DNA of 64,000 nt from Pseudisothecium myosuroides (lineage: Eukaryota > Streptophyta > Bryopsida > Hypnales > Lembophyllaceae): positions 54,899,724 through 54,963,723 of the forward strand of contig OX637287.1 of assembly GCA_951799445.1 (NCBI GenBank). The letters are read 5' to 3'. Numbering within the stretch: position 1 is the stretch's first letter; each line of letters begins with the position of its first letter. Shown here in pieces: positions 35,260 through 45,873 of this stretch. The notes beneath the pieces are model-generated. The model worked only from the letters and a program-made list of their open reading frames with translations. It was not told the DNA's origin and ran no database searches. The position numbers and the translations under genes are program-made.

Positions 35260-37019
35260 TCATATCCTCCAATCACTAGAACCGTTAGACGATGATGAGA
35301 GATAATGCATCTCAACAACAGCCTCGCGGTCAATGAATCTATGAACTTGGGGATCAATTTGCCGCCGTATTGATGCCGAACTTGGAGAAGATGCGGCCGC
35401 TTGAAGATCTGCAACTTTAGCGTCCCATGGAACAATCACATAGTCTTTCACCGGTGAGACAATCATTGCCCTTAGTCTGAAAAATCAGAAATACAATTAG
35501 TATGATTATGTAAGTATTGATAAGCAGAGTTCAATTGGCAAAATGAAAGAAATCCAAAGTTAACTCACTTACTCAATTGGTTCTTCTTCTTTACAAAGCG
35601 GATTGGAGGGTCAATATCAATTGCAGGCGATACAGACGCAGATGTAGCCAAAATCGGCCAAGGAGGTAGAGTCAGATACGGCTTCAACTTCACATCAAAG
35701 ACTTTGGTGTCTTCCTCAAGGGCAACAATGTGGCGGCCAATTGAATCAGGGTTTTCATATCGGACAGAATCTTATTGTTTACGGACGAATCTGCATTGAC
35801 TGGCTGCAAACTTTGGAGGCCAATAACTTTTGGAGAAATTGTCCAAATCGGGCATGTGAGATGTTTTTCGGCATCTTCAAAAACTTTAGATGCCGAAAAA
35901 CATCTCACATGCCCGATTTGGACAATTTCTCCAAAAGTTATGTGAGATTTTTTCCGGTCTCCCAAGAGCAACGCCGACGTCGGCGTTGCTTTTGGGAGCT
36001 GATAGTTGCTGGAGAGAGCGCCCCCCCAAAGATGAAGCCGACATTGGCCATGGTTTTGGAGGGCTGCTATCTAAACGACGAGCGGACCCCAAAAAACGAC
36101 GCCGATGTCGGCTTTGCTTTTGGAGGGCTGCGGTCTGAATGACCAGCCGCCCTCCAAAAGCAAAGCCGACATTGGCGTCAATTTTTTGGGTCCCCTCGTC
36201 GTTTCCCCAACAGCCCTCCAAAACCATGGTCGATGTTGGCTTCATCTTTTTGGAGGCGCTCTCTCCAGCAACTGCCGGCTCCCAAAAGCAACGCCGACGT
36301 TGGTGTTGCTTTTGGGAGACCGGAAACCACCCTAAATCCTGTTCTTATCCGAAATCAATCTGAACAAAACACCTAATTTTTGCTACGCAAAACACAATCA
36401 GTCATCGACTATTCTAAAAGGCCTGTCACAATGTACCTGCCATTGCTGCTGGTGTTTCTGCAGATCCTTCCTCGTGTCTGCTCCAGTGCGAAGGGTCGCC
36501 TCCTGCGCACGCCGAATTCTTTGAGTCAAATGGTCGACCGGGCGTTTCAACAAAATCCCAACGCCCCAAGCTATCTCACGCAGCTCATATAGGTGCAAAT
36601 TTTTTGAATGTGAACGTGACAAGATAAACCCTAAAACCGCCCGAACACACTCAATATGCACTCTCAATACCCACAATCCCACATCAACGCCTCAAAGGAA
36701 AACAAAAACAAAAGATTGCCCACAATGTCACTTCAACACCTCGACAGAATTTGACTATTGTCGACTAGGGCCGACGGTTGGCGGAGACCCACCCAAACGC
36801 ACTTTCTGAATTGCAGTGAAGACACAAGTCTCGGCCTCACAAATATGAATGGCACCTCAAAAAAGATATTCTAATAATGCCTCCCCAAGCTATCCAAATA
36901 CCTGCTGTAGGGGTCACGTCTTCATTTGGCCCCCCATCATGAGCGTTGGTGCATCCACCATTGTTACTCCCGCTCTCATACGCCCTTGGGCTTGAAGAAT
37001 TTGGATGCCCTCGAACCAT
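35260..37019 (-). CDS. Spliced gene fragment of unknown function, possibly captured
   Basis: Minus strand. A possible first exon starts at ATG 37,019 (MVRGHPNSSSPRAYE, to a GTATTT donor at 36,901). A second (about 36,595-36,437) gives ELREIAWGVGILLKRPVDHL and QEATLRTGADTRKDLQKH, ending at a GTACAT donor. A third ends at 35,569 with GRHIVALEEDTKVFDVKLKP and PPIRFVKKKNQ. The fourth (35,476-35,260) gives VSPVKDYVIVPWDAKVADLQ and ends SSDWRI. The last join (GTGAGT donor to CAG acceptor) keeps the frame; the earlier joins do not all fit, and a TAA precedes DSVRYENPD. No domain is recognised. It is divergent from the transposase inside element C, as expected for gene capture by a MULE, but a second element gene is equally possible. 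Confidence 0.35.
35823..35941. repeat. Perfect 54-bp hairpin
   Basis: ATAACTTTTGGAGAAATTGT to TTTTTCGGCATCT on the left is followed by an 11-bp loop (TCAAAAACTTT) and the exact complement up to ACAATTTCTCCAAAAGTTAT. I find no mismatch over 54 bp, which implies a recent origin or active homogenisation. It lies at the intron/exon edge of the minus-strand gene fragment. Confidence 0.85.
35950..36329. repeat. 380-bp nested palindrome with GCCGACGTCGGC cores
   Basis: The whole block folds on a centre near 36,139. CCGGTCTCCCAAGAGCAACG at the left end matches CGTT...TTGCTTTTGGGAGACCGG at the right. Within each arm lie smaller palindromes: CAACGCCGACGTCGGCGTTG at 35,969-35,988, GCCGACATTGGC at 36,037 and 36,165, and GCCGATGTCGGC at 36,101. 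It sits in what would be an intron of the minus-strand gene fragment. Confidence 0.85.
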
Positions 37020-37199
37020 GGCGGTTTCAGCTATTCCTTATAAGGCTATAGAATTATCTCGTTGCATTTGTTTACCCACACAATCAATATCTGGGAATTG
37101 CAATACTCTAGCTGTCTCTCCTGTATCTAATCTCCTTGTGTTGGATCTCAACTCCCTCATCTACCTTGACCTCTTCAATTGCTTTGGATTTGTAAAGTA

Positions 37200-37635
37200 A
37201 AGGGCTTTTTTCTTTCCCTTTGGCATACTTCTACCTGGCCAATCTCTACAAACGGGTGCCCCGTTACCTTCATCCATATATGCTCTATTCTAGAATATTA
37301 AATTCCATCATTCCACAATTAGGTAAGTGCCTTGGTGCTAGGTATTAATTCCATCCAAATCCTCCATCTGTACTGACATGATCTCATTATATTAATGCTA
37401 AACCAAATAATTGAAGACTTCATTTAGACTAACAAACTCAATTTCATTTTGCATTGCCGCCATTGCTTTAATTGAAACCAATTTTAGCTTTGTATTTTTG
37501 GATACTTTGTCTCCCAATATTCACTTTTGAATCTTGTACGTTAGCCGCTTGGATAGACACGTCGATCATCAATTCATCATACTACTAAAATCATAACTCT
37601 CTCTGTAATAACACAAATGCTACCATTAATAATAG
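37200..37635. other. AT-rich stretch, no gene seen
   Basis: Sequence upstream of the minus-strand fragment's first possible exon. A promoter could lie here but I see no distinctive motif. Confidence 0.4.
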
Positions 37636-38285
37636 GGGTTCATGCTTGCTATGCTACGCATTCATTGTATCACATAGTAGTAAAATTTTGATATATTTGA
37701 ATAGAATGCATGATAATGATTTCAATAAGTCTTTGAAATAATTAATTTTAATATTTTGTAAAAATATTTTCAATCATGCATACATAAAAATAATATTTTC
37801 ACACAATGTTATATTACAAAAATAGAGTAGTAGTTTGCAATCACCTCTGTAATATCACTTTTACAGCTTTTATAATTTCAAAATTCTATTGCTACTACCA
37901 AATGATTTGAGAAATTTATTCAATTGAAGCAATTTTGGATTTCACAACAATTAAGTTGTTCATGAAGTTTTTGAAATTTACGAGTTTTTCTTTTCAATTC
38001 ACCAAGTTTTTGGGTTGCCATTGTTCGTAACAATGGAGTCATTTATTGAATGCATTACAATAAATGTGTATCTTTTACAATATTCACCATTTCATATATT
38101 TCATTCATCATTCAATAAATTTCTATTGTTCATTTCATAATATGTTTACTTATAAACAAAATTATACAAAGATTTTAGTAATTTTTATTTGAAGATTTAT
38201 TGAAATTCTTGTTCTGCATTTTATCTAATATATAAAAATTCTAATAAAATTCTAATAATGAATGCGTAGCATAGCAAGCACCAAC
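37636..38285. mobile_element. MITE-like element with 24-bp terminal inverted repeats
   Basis: Left CATGCTTGCTATGCTACGCA (to TTCATT, 37,641-37,666) is matched exactly over 24 bp by the complement at 38,257-38,280. GGTT/AACC pairs extend the arms a few bases outward. The 600-bp interior is very AT-rich with no ORF. No target duplication is certain. Confidence 0.6.
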
Positions 38286-38609
38286 CGCTAGTATTCTAAT
38301 ACAAAAAGAATAATTTTGAACAAACGACAGCTACCTCATCAGCCTCCACTCTACTCTAGAGACTAGCACCTAATTATAATCTATCAAAGTGGTTACTAAT
38401 TTATTTCAAATTAAGGCTGCTTAGCTCCTTTAAACTCAACTCCTATACCAGATCACAATCCACCCTATTAACTTACTACCTGTTGTACCATGTTTCAATC
38501 AATTACCACATCTTAAATAGCAATGAGTTTCTGAAGTTCTAAGTGCCTCTCTACTCCTGCCCACTTTCTCTTTAGCCTTGAAATCGCTTTATCTATCTTC
38601 TCAACTAGT

Positions 38610-41600
38610 TTGATGGTTGCCTTGCATGATGGCAGCTCAGTCACTGTTTTCGTCAGGGGAGAGGGGCAAACTATCCCGATTTCTTTCATTGTGGGGGAAG
38701 AGGGTTACTCAATAGTTAGTGGTAGCCGTTTAGCTTCACGGTTCAATATTCTTGAGGGGAATTTGCATCTGGACATGGATGCTATTGATCCAATCTCTAA
38801 TGTGGTATCACATACTGTTGCTCAGTTGTCAACTACTTGTGCTGGTGGTCAGGTCTGGTTGTTGACGCCTGCAAATTATTGAGTGTATGGACTGATGGAC
38901 CTTCCACCAGTTATTGGTTCTAACACTTTAATTCCTGGTTGTTCTACCACAGCTACTAATGTCACCCCTCTGCTCCAGAAGGTCAAACTAGAGCCCTTGG
39001 AGATCCCTATTCTAGTTCTTAGTGACGATTCGGATAGTGAGTGCATTCTACCGAAACCTGCTAGTTGTCGCCCCAATTTAGAACCTGCACATGTTGTTCA
39101 TAACGTCCCAATTTTACATTGTGCAGAATCGGTGCATGTGAAACCTCCACTTTCCCCCGTTGATAGTATTGTGCAATGCCTCCTCAATCTGAACTCTTGC
39201 CGAGGTGTGAAGTTAGTACTCAATAAATTAGATTATACTTCCATTCCAATAAAGAAGGTAGATTTTCTGCCTCCGGAGTTTGATGGGGATGTCATATTTG
39301 AACTTCCACCTATGGGAAAGTACCCATCATCAAACAAGGCTGGGCGGTTGTATGGAATGGATAAAAAAAATGACGAACATGCATGGACCCGAACAGTGAT
39401 GACACACATCCAGTCTGACTCTCATCTTACTTTTTGAACTTCAGCTTGTTTGGGGCACCTCCGATGCACAAAAAATTCATGCGAATATTTAGACCGACGG
39501 CACCGACTGTCACCGTTGAATGAGACTGAGTGGAATGGTACCGCCTCGTCCCCCTTTGTTCCACACTTTGATCCTCTATTGCATTCTACAGTTGCATGCT
39601 CAATCTATCAAATTTCGCCGACATGCATTGGAAGTTGCCCCGCTAGGATCTACTACGTACATGGCTCCAATTTGATGACCCGAGCTTATGTGCACCTTGG
39701 AATCCATAGCCATCCACTGAAGAAGGGAAATTATAGAGACTTCTCTGCAAAACTTCGATCTCTTATTGGCGAGCAAGTAGAACGGACTCCTTTGGCGACT
39801 AATTCTGCCATTGTTCTTGAGGCGAGTAAGGAATACCTTGGCGAATTCCTTTTATGCGCAGAAGATAATCCCCATAAGATGTTGGTAGTGGACGAACTTG
39901 TCCCCGTTTTGGACAAGTTCAAGCAAATGTCATCACCCAGTATTCGTAATGAGGTTACCACATTTTGATATCTGCGTTGTTTTGGGGTAATGGACAGCAT
40001 TACTAGGCTGCGGGGCTCCAATATATGGGCCTTCGTCCAAGAAAACCGTTTTCCTGGACAAGGTGCTGAGTTTGACAAAGTCTTCATTTTCAAGATGGCG
40101 GAGCTAGGACCCGGGAGCGGGGTAGACTTGGTTAAGCGCATGCAACCAGGTGGAGACTTGGAGGACGCTTGGATGATGTTTGACCATGTCAAACATGTCA
40201 AGTCTTGGACCACTATGGCCTGCCATGTGTACAATTCTATTTACTGCCGTATCATGACTATTATTGTTTGCGATATGCAATCCGAGGATGTAGCAGCACA
40301 ATAAGTGTTCTGAAAAAATTTGAATGCGATTTCCAGTAGGCATGATATTTCCAATCCAAATTTTAAAGGATTTATAGCCGATAGCGCCCAAGCAAATTGG
40401 AATGCAGAGCTTATCGTCTATGGGAGTGGCGATCCATCTCTGCCTATGGTAAATCGGGAGCAAACTTGCCTATTTCACTGGTCGCAATCCTTAGAGAAAC
40501 ACACCAAGGCGGATATCAGGGCGGACCTTCAAGAGCAACATTGGCGACTCTACAAACAATACAAGAATTCCACCTCTTTAGAAGAGGCGCGAAGCAAATA
40601 CTTAGCAATTTGGGCGTCGTGGTTATCTTCTGAAGCAGCCACTGAAGAAGCGCTACCGAGATTGGACCTATAGCTAGCTTTCTGGCACTTCAGATACCAT
40701 CAATGGGGCGGGTTCATGGAGCTCGTAAGTTTTATAATCACATTATAACAATTAGAAGTTCTATTTTCTAAACCACAACCAATATTGACAGTGCTTATTG
40801 TTTGTTCAAAATTCTTGATTTCGCCTGCCCAGTAGTATGGTGCCGATATTGGCCTTGCTCCTGATGCGCAGCCAATATCAGCGGCACCTCTCCTTAACAC
40901 CGTAACCCTACCTGAAGCCAATGATGGGAGAGAGTCGACATTAGTGGTCTCTCCTCCGTGGATGCCTGTTGAGGTAGCTATTTGAGACCTACTTTAATCC
41001 TTTTTCTTTGGCTATTCATTCAAACATCTAACTTTAAATGTTGCCTCGCAAGATCTTTCGGAAGTTGAATTGGCTGAGATACCATCTTGTAATTTGGCGG
41101 AGTCTATTCACAACAAGTGGCTGCAGCAATCTTGCAAAAAGGGGAATGACCTGTATGTTGCTGCTGTGGATGACATGGTCTGGACGTTTATGCAGGTTGT
41201 AGCCTACTACCAATTCCTCAAAGGTGAGAAAGCGGGGACAGGTCCTGGCAAGGAAGAACTCCAACTACGTATTGCACATCGCACCGCTCAATGCTATGAA
41301 AATGCTAAGGTTCTTCACGCTGCCCTTGCCCACATGTCAAGTGCTGACAACTTCTGCACACGCCAACCTCACCTCGAGGATGAAGAAGTATTTGTTTCCA
41401 CCAAACGGAAAGCAGATCTTCTACCAGGTTCAGAATTTGATTCGCACCGTCCAGACAAGATAAGCATATCTCGCCCACATGTCAGGGCTCGTCAAATTGA
41501 TCCAAAGATAGTTGACCTCACTGTAGAAGATTCGCCATCCGAACCCGATCATGTGCCAGAAGAATCGGAAGATCTTCCTCCCAAGACACCTACAACTTCC

Positions 41601-42500
41601 GCTAGGGTGCACCACGTCAAATTTGTTCAGGAAACTATCTGCGATGAACACCAGTGGCATATTGCAAGGCTGCCAAAGACATCTGCTAAAGCTTGTTTTG
41701 CGCTGCAAGTCAAGACGAAGAAGAAGTGCTTGGCCAGGATTGTGCAAGACAATCGCAATACAGTTGCCCCTACTTATACTGGTCTCATGAACAATTATAA
41801 GAAGACTAGATTGGAGAGAATGCATTTTTTCTTCTGCAATGATGACATCCATTGCTGTGTGGAGGGCACTAGTCAAAAATGGGTGGTTTCCAAACCGCCT
41901 ATCCCGGTTGTCTGGCCTGTTATTATGGGCACAAACTTAAGCAGGAAAGAGATTCTATCTCTAGAAAGTGCCGGGTTCTCTCTTGCTGAGCGCGTCCAAT
42001 TGTCTCCACGACAACTCTTCAATGACTGAACATCCGTGAATTTGGACGATTATCCTCCACCCTCTAACCCTGCGGTTCACCCCACAAAGAGGTGTGGTAA
42101 GAATATCAGAAGAAATCCTTCTACTCCGACTACCAAACATCATAATAGCTGCGCCTCTGCTCTATCAGTTGTTGGAAAGATCTGCTCAATTCTGATGGTA
42201 CCTCCTCCAGCTTTGGGCTGCATTGTGACTTTTGAGTCTAGAAGCATATTTAAGGTTTCTAAGTACTTGTTGACGATTGGCCAGTTCCCGAACTGTGACT
42301 GCCAATCTTTCAAGGATATGTCTGACAAGTCACTCGGCAAGCGTGGTTCATGGACGTATTGTAAGCACATCTACTTCATCTTCAACGTAGTCTGTAGCCT
42401 AGATCCGGAGGTTGATATCTTCATTCACGCTCCTAGTTTCAGTTGGAATGAGATTAAAAGAGTTCTTCAAATTCTGCTCCTAAAGCATTATAGAGCGTAA
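38610..42500 (+). pseudogene. MULE transposase, copy C, full length with stops
   Basis: In order: VFVRGEGQTIPISFIVGEEG; an acidic linker; FLPPEFDGDVIFELPP; a Cys/His zinc-binding region (GHLRCTKNSCEYL, VHLGIHSHPLKKG); WAFVQENRFPGQG; the MULE catalytic region (FDHVKHVKSWTTMACHVYN, IIVCDMQSED, FIADSAQANWNAELIVYG, CLFHWSQSLEKHTKAD); an intron with GTAAGT donor at about 40,729 and acceptor before 41,070; LAEIPSCNLAESIHNKWLQQ; and a SWIM finger near 42.29-42.37 kb (CDCQSF...WTYCKHIYFIF). The end is about 42,500. In-frame stops at 38,879-38,881, 39,435-39,437, 39,966-39,968, 40,302-40,304, 40,311-40,313, 40,671-40,673 and 42,027-42,029 are each followed by readable homologous protein. It is therefore a recently disabled copy rather than scattered remains. 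Confidence 0.78.
40839..40890. repeat. Hairpin with CCGATATTGGC core in the transposase intron
   Basis: GGTGCCGATATTGGC is answered by GCCAATATCAGCGGCACC after a loop of about 18 bp. It is the same motif family as the 36-kb palindrome (GCCGAYRTYGGC), here inside the only clear intron of copy C. Confidence 0.7.
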
Positions 42501-43180
42501 TTATTGTCCGTACTATTAAGACATTATTTTCCACTAATACGAAAACGATGGTGAGACTAAAAGGGCCACCATCGAAGCTTGTACATAGTCATGTTGGTGC
42601 CTAAATCATTTGCCCAATTTTTGTTTGCATGGCTCAATTTTTGTTCAACTGCCACTAACTCACCCCAATCCTTAGTCCCCGCCTCCTTCCTATTCTCTAC
42701 CTTAAACCTAAACCCAAGTACGTCTCCTTCCAACAGATCTGAAAACCTCATACCAACCCCCCTTATCGTTTGTAGAATTTTTCCTAAACTAAACAACATC
42801 CATTTTCTGGCCTCATTATCCGTCTCTTTCTCCCACCCTAAACCCACTCCTTAATTGTTCCTCCAATTAATTCTTAACTTCTCCACTTCCAATCTCTGTC
42901 TCCAAAGAAAACGTCTACATAACCCTCGCTTATTTCCTTTGCTTTCCCTATCTAATGCCTTGACCTTCTTTAATCTAACCTTGGGCCCATCTCTCAAATT
43001 ATGTAAATCCTCCATACCAATTGTCCCTCTCTTGAACTCTCTTACTCCCTCTTTTCCTCTCTAGAACTCTCTCGAACACCTCTCTTGCAAAGAAATCTCT
43101 TTCGTCCCTCACAATATCCACCATTTCTTGTTTCCATGGCGCTTACATTCACGACCACAAAAATTATATCTTTTAATCAT
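42501..43180. other. Subterminal stretch of element C
   Basis: Pyrimidine-rich on the plus strand. On the minus strand an open frame at 42,847-42,557 has protein-like composition (MRFSDLLEGDVLGFRFKVEN) but no recognised family and no neighbouring exon. I leave it as a possible exon only. Confidence 0.3.
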
Positions 43181-43478
43181 TTGTATCCCTAGACTCCACG
43201 GTTATAGACCCTTCATCTTGAAACTTGCATCTTTCCTCGATCTTAAAATACATATTTGGCCACCCTACACTTTTTATGCACAAAAATTCTGCAAAATATT
43301 CTACGGTCATAGGTCCATCATTAATACTAATTTAAGAATTCCTCCTTCTAAAAAAAATCCTAAGCTTTCACTTTATTGCCCGTTTCAAGAAATTATCAAA
43401 CTTTTTGCGTTCAACGCTCGCGACCCTACGCTCACCGCTCACTGCTCACCGCTCTACGCACGCAAAATAGCATCGTCC
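43180..43478 (-). repeat. Right terminal inverted repeat of element C
   Basis: CTCCACGGTTATAGACCCTT, CTACGGTCATAGGTCC and then a cluster of CGCTC words ending CTACGCACGCAAAATAGC and CATCGTCC. It is the inverted counterpart of 32,519-32,850 and ends exactly at the 10-bp duplication. Confidence 0.85.
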
Positions 43479-43488
43479 GTCTGGATCT
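43479..43488 (+). repeat. Target-site duplication, right copy
   Basis: GTCTGGATCT, identical to 32,509-32,518. Confidence 0.8.
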
Positions 43489-43559
43489 GGTCAGGTCGGG
43501 TTGTGGGAGCACGAAAACTCATAAGGGAGAGATATAGCTTAAAAATAGGATAGGAGTTA

Positions 43560-44053
43560 GTCAAAAATTTCAAAATTTTGGTAGGAAGAAGGAAATTAGA
43601 TCCGGATACAGATAGATTCCGGATAGTTAGAATCCGAGGTTTCAGATCCTGTAAAACGGGTTCTTTCGAGAGCAGGAACGGATCTTAAATCCGAGTTAGG
43701 TCGGATCGGAACAAGCTACGGAATAGGTATCCGACCTACGCTACTAGGGAACCATTACGGGAACAGACCTGTTTCCGTTCGCCAAGGGGAACGGTCGACA
43801 GCTTGACTAGTACTTAAACCCTTGCCAAACCTAATCTTCCTCATTCTTCACTTTGCTGATTGTCTTGCGCACTTAGCTGAGAGAAAGAGTGGTGAGTTAG
43901 AGATCGCGACAGGGAGAGACGGGTGAGGTCGGTGCCGATTGCACCGGATTTAGTAGTCAGTGTCGGTGAACTACGGCGAAGTCCAGCAAACCGGTAGCGC
44001 GCCGACCTTCTGTCACAGCTCGGATAGTTAGACCGGCTATTCCCACCGACCCA
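43560..44053 (+). promoter_or_regulatory. Leader and likely promoter region of the 44-kb ORF
   Basis: The region is dense in TCCGGA/ATCCGGAT words (about 43,600-43,750). ACTAGTACTTAAACCC near 43,808 could serve as a TATA-like element, followed by a CT-rich CCTCATTCTTCACTTTG stretch. A very similar arrangement (CATTTAAACGG then CTTCATTCTTCATTCTG) precedes the related frame at 51.34 kb. I infer from that resemblance that these are matching 5' regions. Confidence 0.4.
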
Positions 44054-45873
44054 ATGCCCCGGAAGGAGTTAGAGACAGATCTGACCCGGATGGGGTGCGT
44101 AGGTTTGATCCACCGACCGTGGAACGTTAAGGACACGGAGATGCTGGAGCAGCTGATCTCAGGGGTCCCAAATCAATTTGAGTTGACTGTGAGAGGCCAA
44201 CCCGGAGCATGGACGGCGGATGTATGGGCTGATGTATACGGGTTTGAGAAGAACGGGTCCGGATTAGGTTCTCGGGTAGAGACTTACGGGATTGGGAAGT
44301 TCCGTAATCCGGTTACCACTAAGGACGGATACCCCGTGAGTGACTGTAAGGACGCTAGGCAGAAACGGGTGTTGGAATTTTGATTCTGATTATGTATCCG
44401 GAAAAGCCCACCCGAGTTACGGTTACGGTGGCCAACACTATCTTTGGAGCTTTAGAAGATAAGGTAGTCCATTGGGGGAAAGTCCTAGCCGGTATAGTCA
44501 AGAAACTGGTATCGCACGTAGGAAAGGGGAAGCCGAGTCTTCTCAGTCCGTACCTGTTTCACCTATACCACCATCAGGAGGTGCTGACTAGTGAAGAGGT
44601 GGTGATTTACAACACCGGATTGGAAATTGTGAAGTACGGTCTCACGCACAAAATTCCACTGGATACTCCAATCGAAGGAGAGGAGGAGGAAGAAGAAGAA
44701 GACGACGATGAGGAAGAAGAGCCGCAGCAGCAAAACCTGGTCGACAAACGGGAGAAGAGAAGGAAGTCGACCAATCCGAACTCGAGGGTGGAACAGTTGA
44801 CCCCAAAAAAAGGAGAGCCGAGTCAACCTCCGGAACCGGAAATGCAGTCGGACTTCTTCGACGCCGGAACGCAGTGGATGGAGGAGGCCAAGCACATGTA
44901 TTTCGAGATGTCAGACATGATGCTAGGGATTGCTGCGGAGCTGAAGGTGGAGCTGGAAGATATCATAACTCAGATCCGGAAACTACCCAGCCCGGATCTG
45001 ATTTGTGAGAAGGACGAGCGGATCAAGAGCTTGGAGAAGGAAAGGGATGACTTGTTAGGTCAGGTGAATTGGGCGGAGACGGAGGTCGCAGTTGCACGGT
45101 AGAAGGAGACGGAAGCTCTCCAACTCGTCCACAATTTGACCGCGTTGGTGGAGCAGCCCGCGGAAGCTGTTGTCAAATCCCGACTCTTCAGCAATCAGCT
45201 GAGTGGCATAGGCCACTTATCCGGGTCCAAGGTGGTAACGATCTTGGTGGATTTCCAGGCCCGGATGGAAGGTATTCTAAAGGAGATGGCGCAACTGTTG
45301 GGGCACCTCGACCCGAACAAGCCCTTGGACTTCACCCACTTTCCGGAGTTGCCCAACGTCGACTTGTTGAAGACGCCCCAGAAGTCGGGGTCAGGGATCG
45401 GTCTACCGGCATCCCCAAGACCTACTCCAGGTCAGGCACGAATCCAGACGAAGACCACGAAGTTCGGCCAGACGAGGAGTGTCCAGTCGATTCCAGTAGT
45501 AGCAGGGAGTTCCGTTCCGGCATCCGGAACATCCGTCCGGAGCGATTTAATCCAACGGATGGGGGCCTTGGCAAACCCGGCTCTGACCAATCTGGTGGAC
45601 TTTACTCATATGCAGAAGGCATCGCCCAAGAGGGATACAACACCGATTCAACTGGACGATTTGCCAGAAAGAGAGACCACCGTGGAGATGATCCAGGAGT
45701 CCGAGAAGGGGGAATTCACTTCCGGTGATGAGACGGCTTCGGATGACGACCCACCGCCGATCAAGCGGAAGATTCCGACCCGGGCTGCAACGAAGTCTAC
45801 TCCGCCGAAAGGAAGCAGGAAACCACCTGCAGGGCCGAGTAGCAGCGCGAAGAAATCAAAGCGGGGAAAGTAG
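44054..45873 (+). CDS. Long charged ORF of unknown function, transposon-like
   Basis: ATG at 44,054 opens a frame that reads to 45,873 (about 605 residues) with two breaks. One is a one-base shift at the T-run before 44,381 (VLEF then LILIMYPEKP). The other is a TAG at 45,100-45,102, where CAG would restore Gln in VARxKETEALQLVHNL. Residues about 1-220 look globular (GSRVETYGIGKFRNPV, VTVANTIFGALEDK, SPYLFHLYHHQEVLT). An acidic run of Glu/Asp, a Pro/Gln/Lys linker, a coiled-coil-like segment (ERIKSLEKERDDLLGQ) and a basic tail (SSAKKSKRGK) follow. Similar single-ORF products occur in large plant retrotransposon derivatives; that family link is from memory and unproven. I see no protease, reverse transcriptase or integrase. 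Confidence 0.55.

Larger units (their letters stand above)
32519..43478 (+). mobile_element. Complete MULE-like element C, 10,960 bp
   Basis: The left end runs GGGAATTGCTATTTTGCGTG and then GCAGAGCGATGAGCAGTGAG. The right end, inverted, runs GGACGATGCTATTTTGCGTG and then CGTAGAGCGGTGAGCAGTGA. Both continue with GAGCGTAGAGCGCAAAAAGTT-like sequence and CCTATRACCGTGGAA words. A perfect 10-bp duplication, GTCTGGATCT, flanks the element. It carries a plus-strand MULE transposase with SWIM finger (38.6-42.5 kb) and, divergent from it, a minus-strand spliced gene fragment (35.3-37.0 kb). Several nested palindromes lie between. This is the best defined mobile element of the window. Confidence 0.88.

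Noticed and set aside
42579..43553. Plus-strand Leu/Ser/Pro-rich frames near the right end of element C
   Set aside because: They come from pyrimidine-rich subterminal DNA and run into the terminal inverted repeat. Nothing protein-like is conserved.
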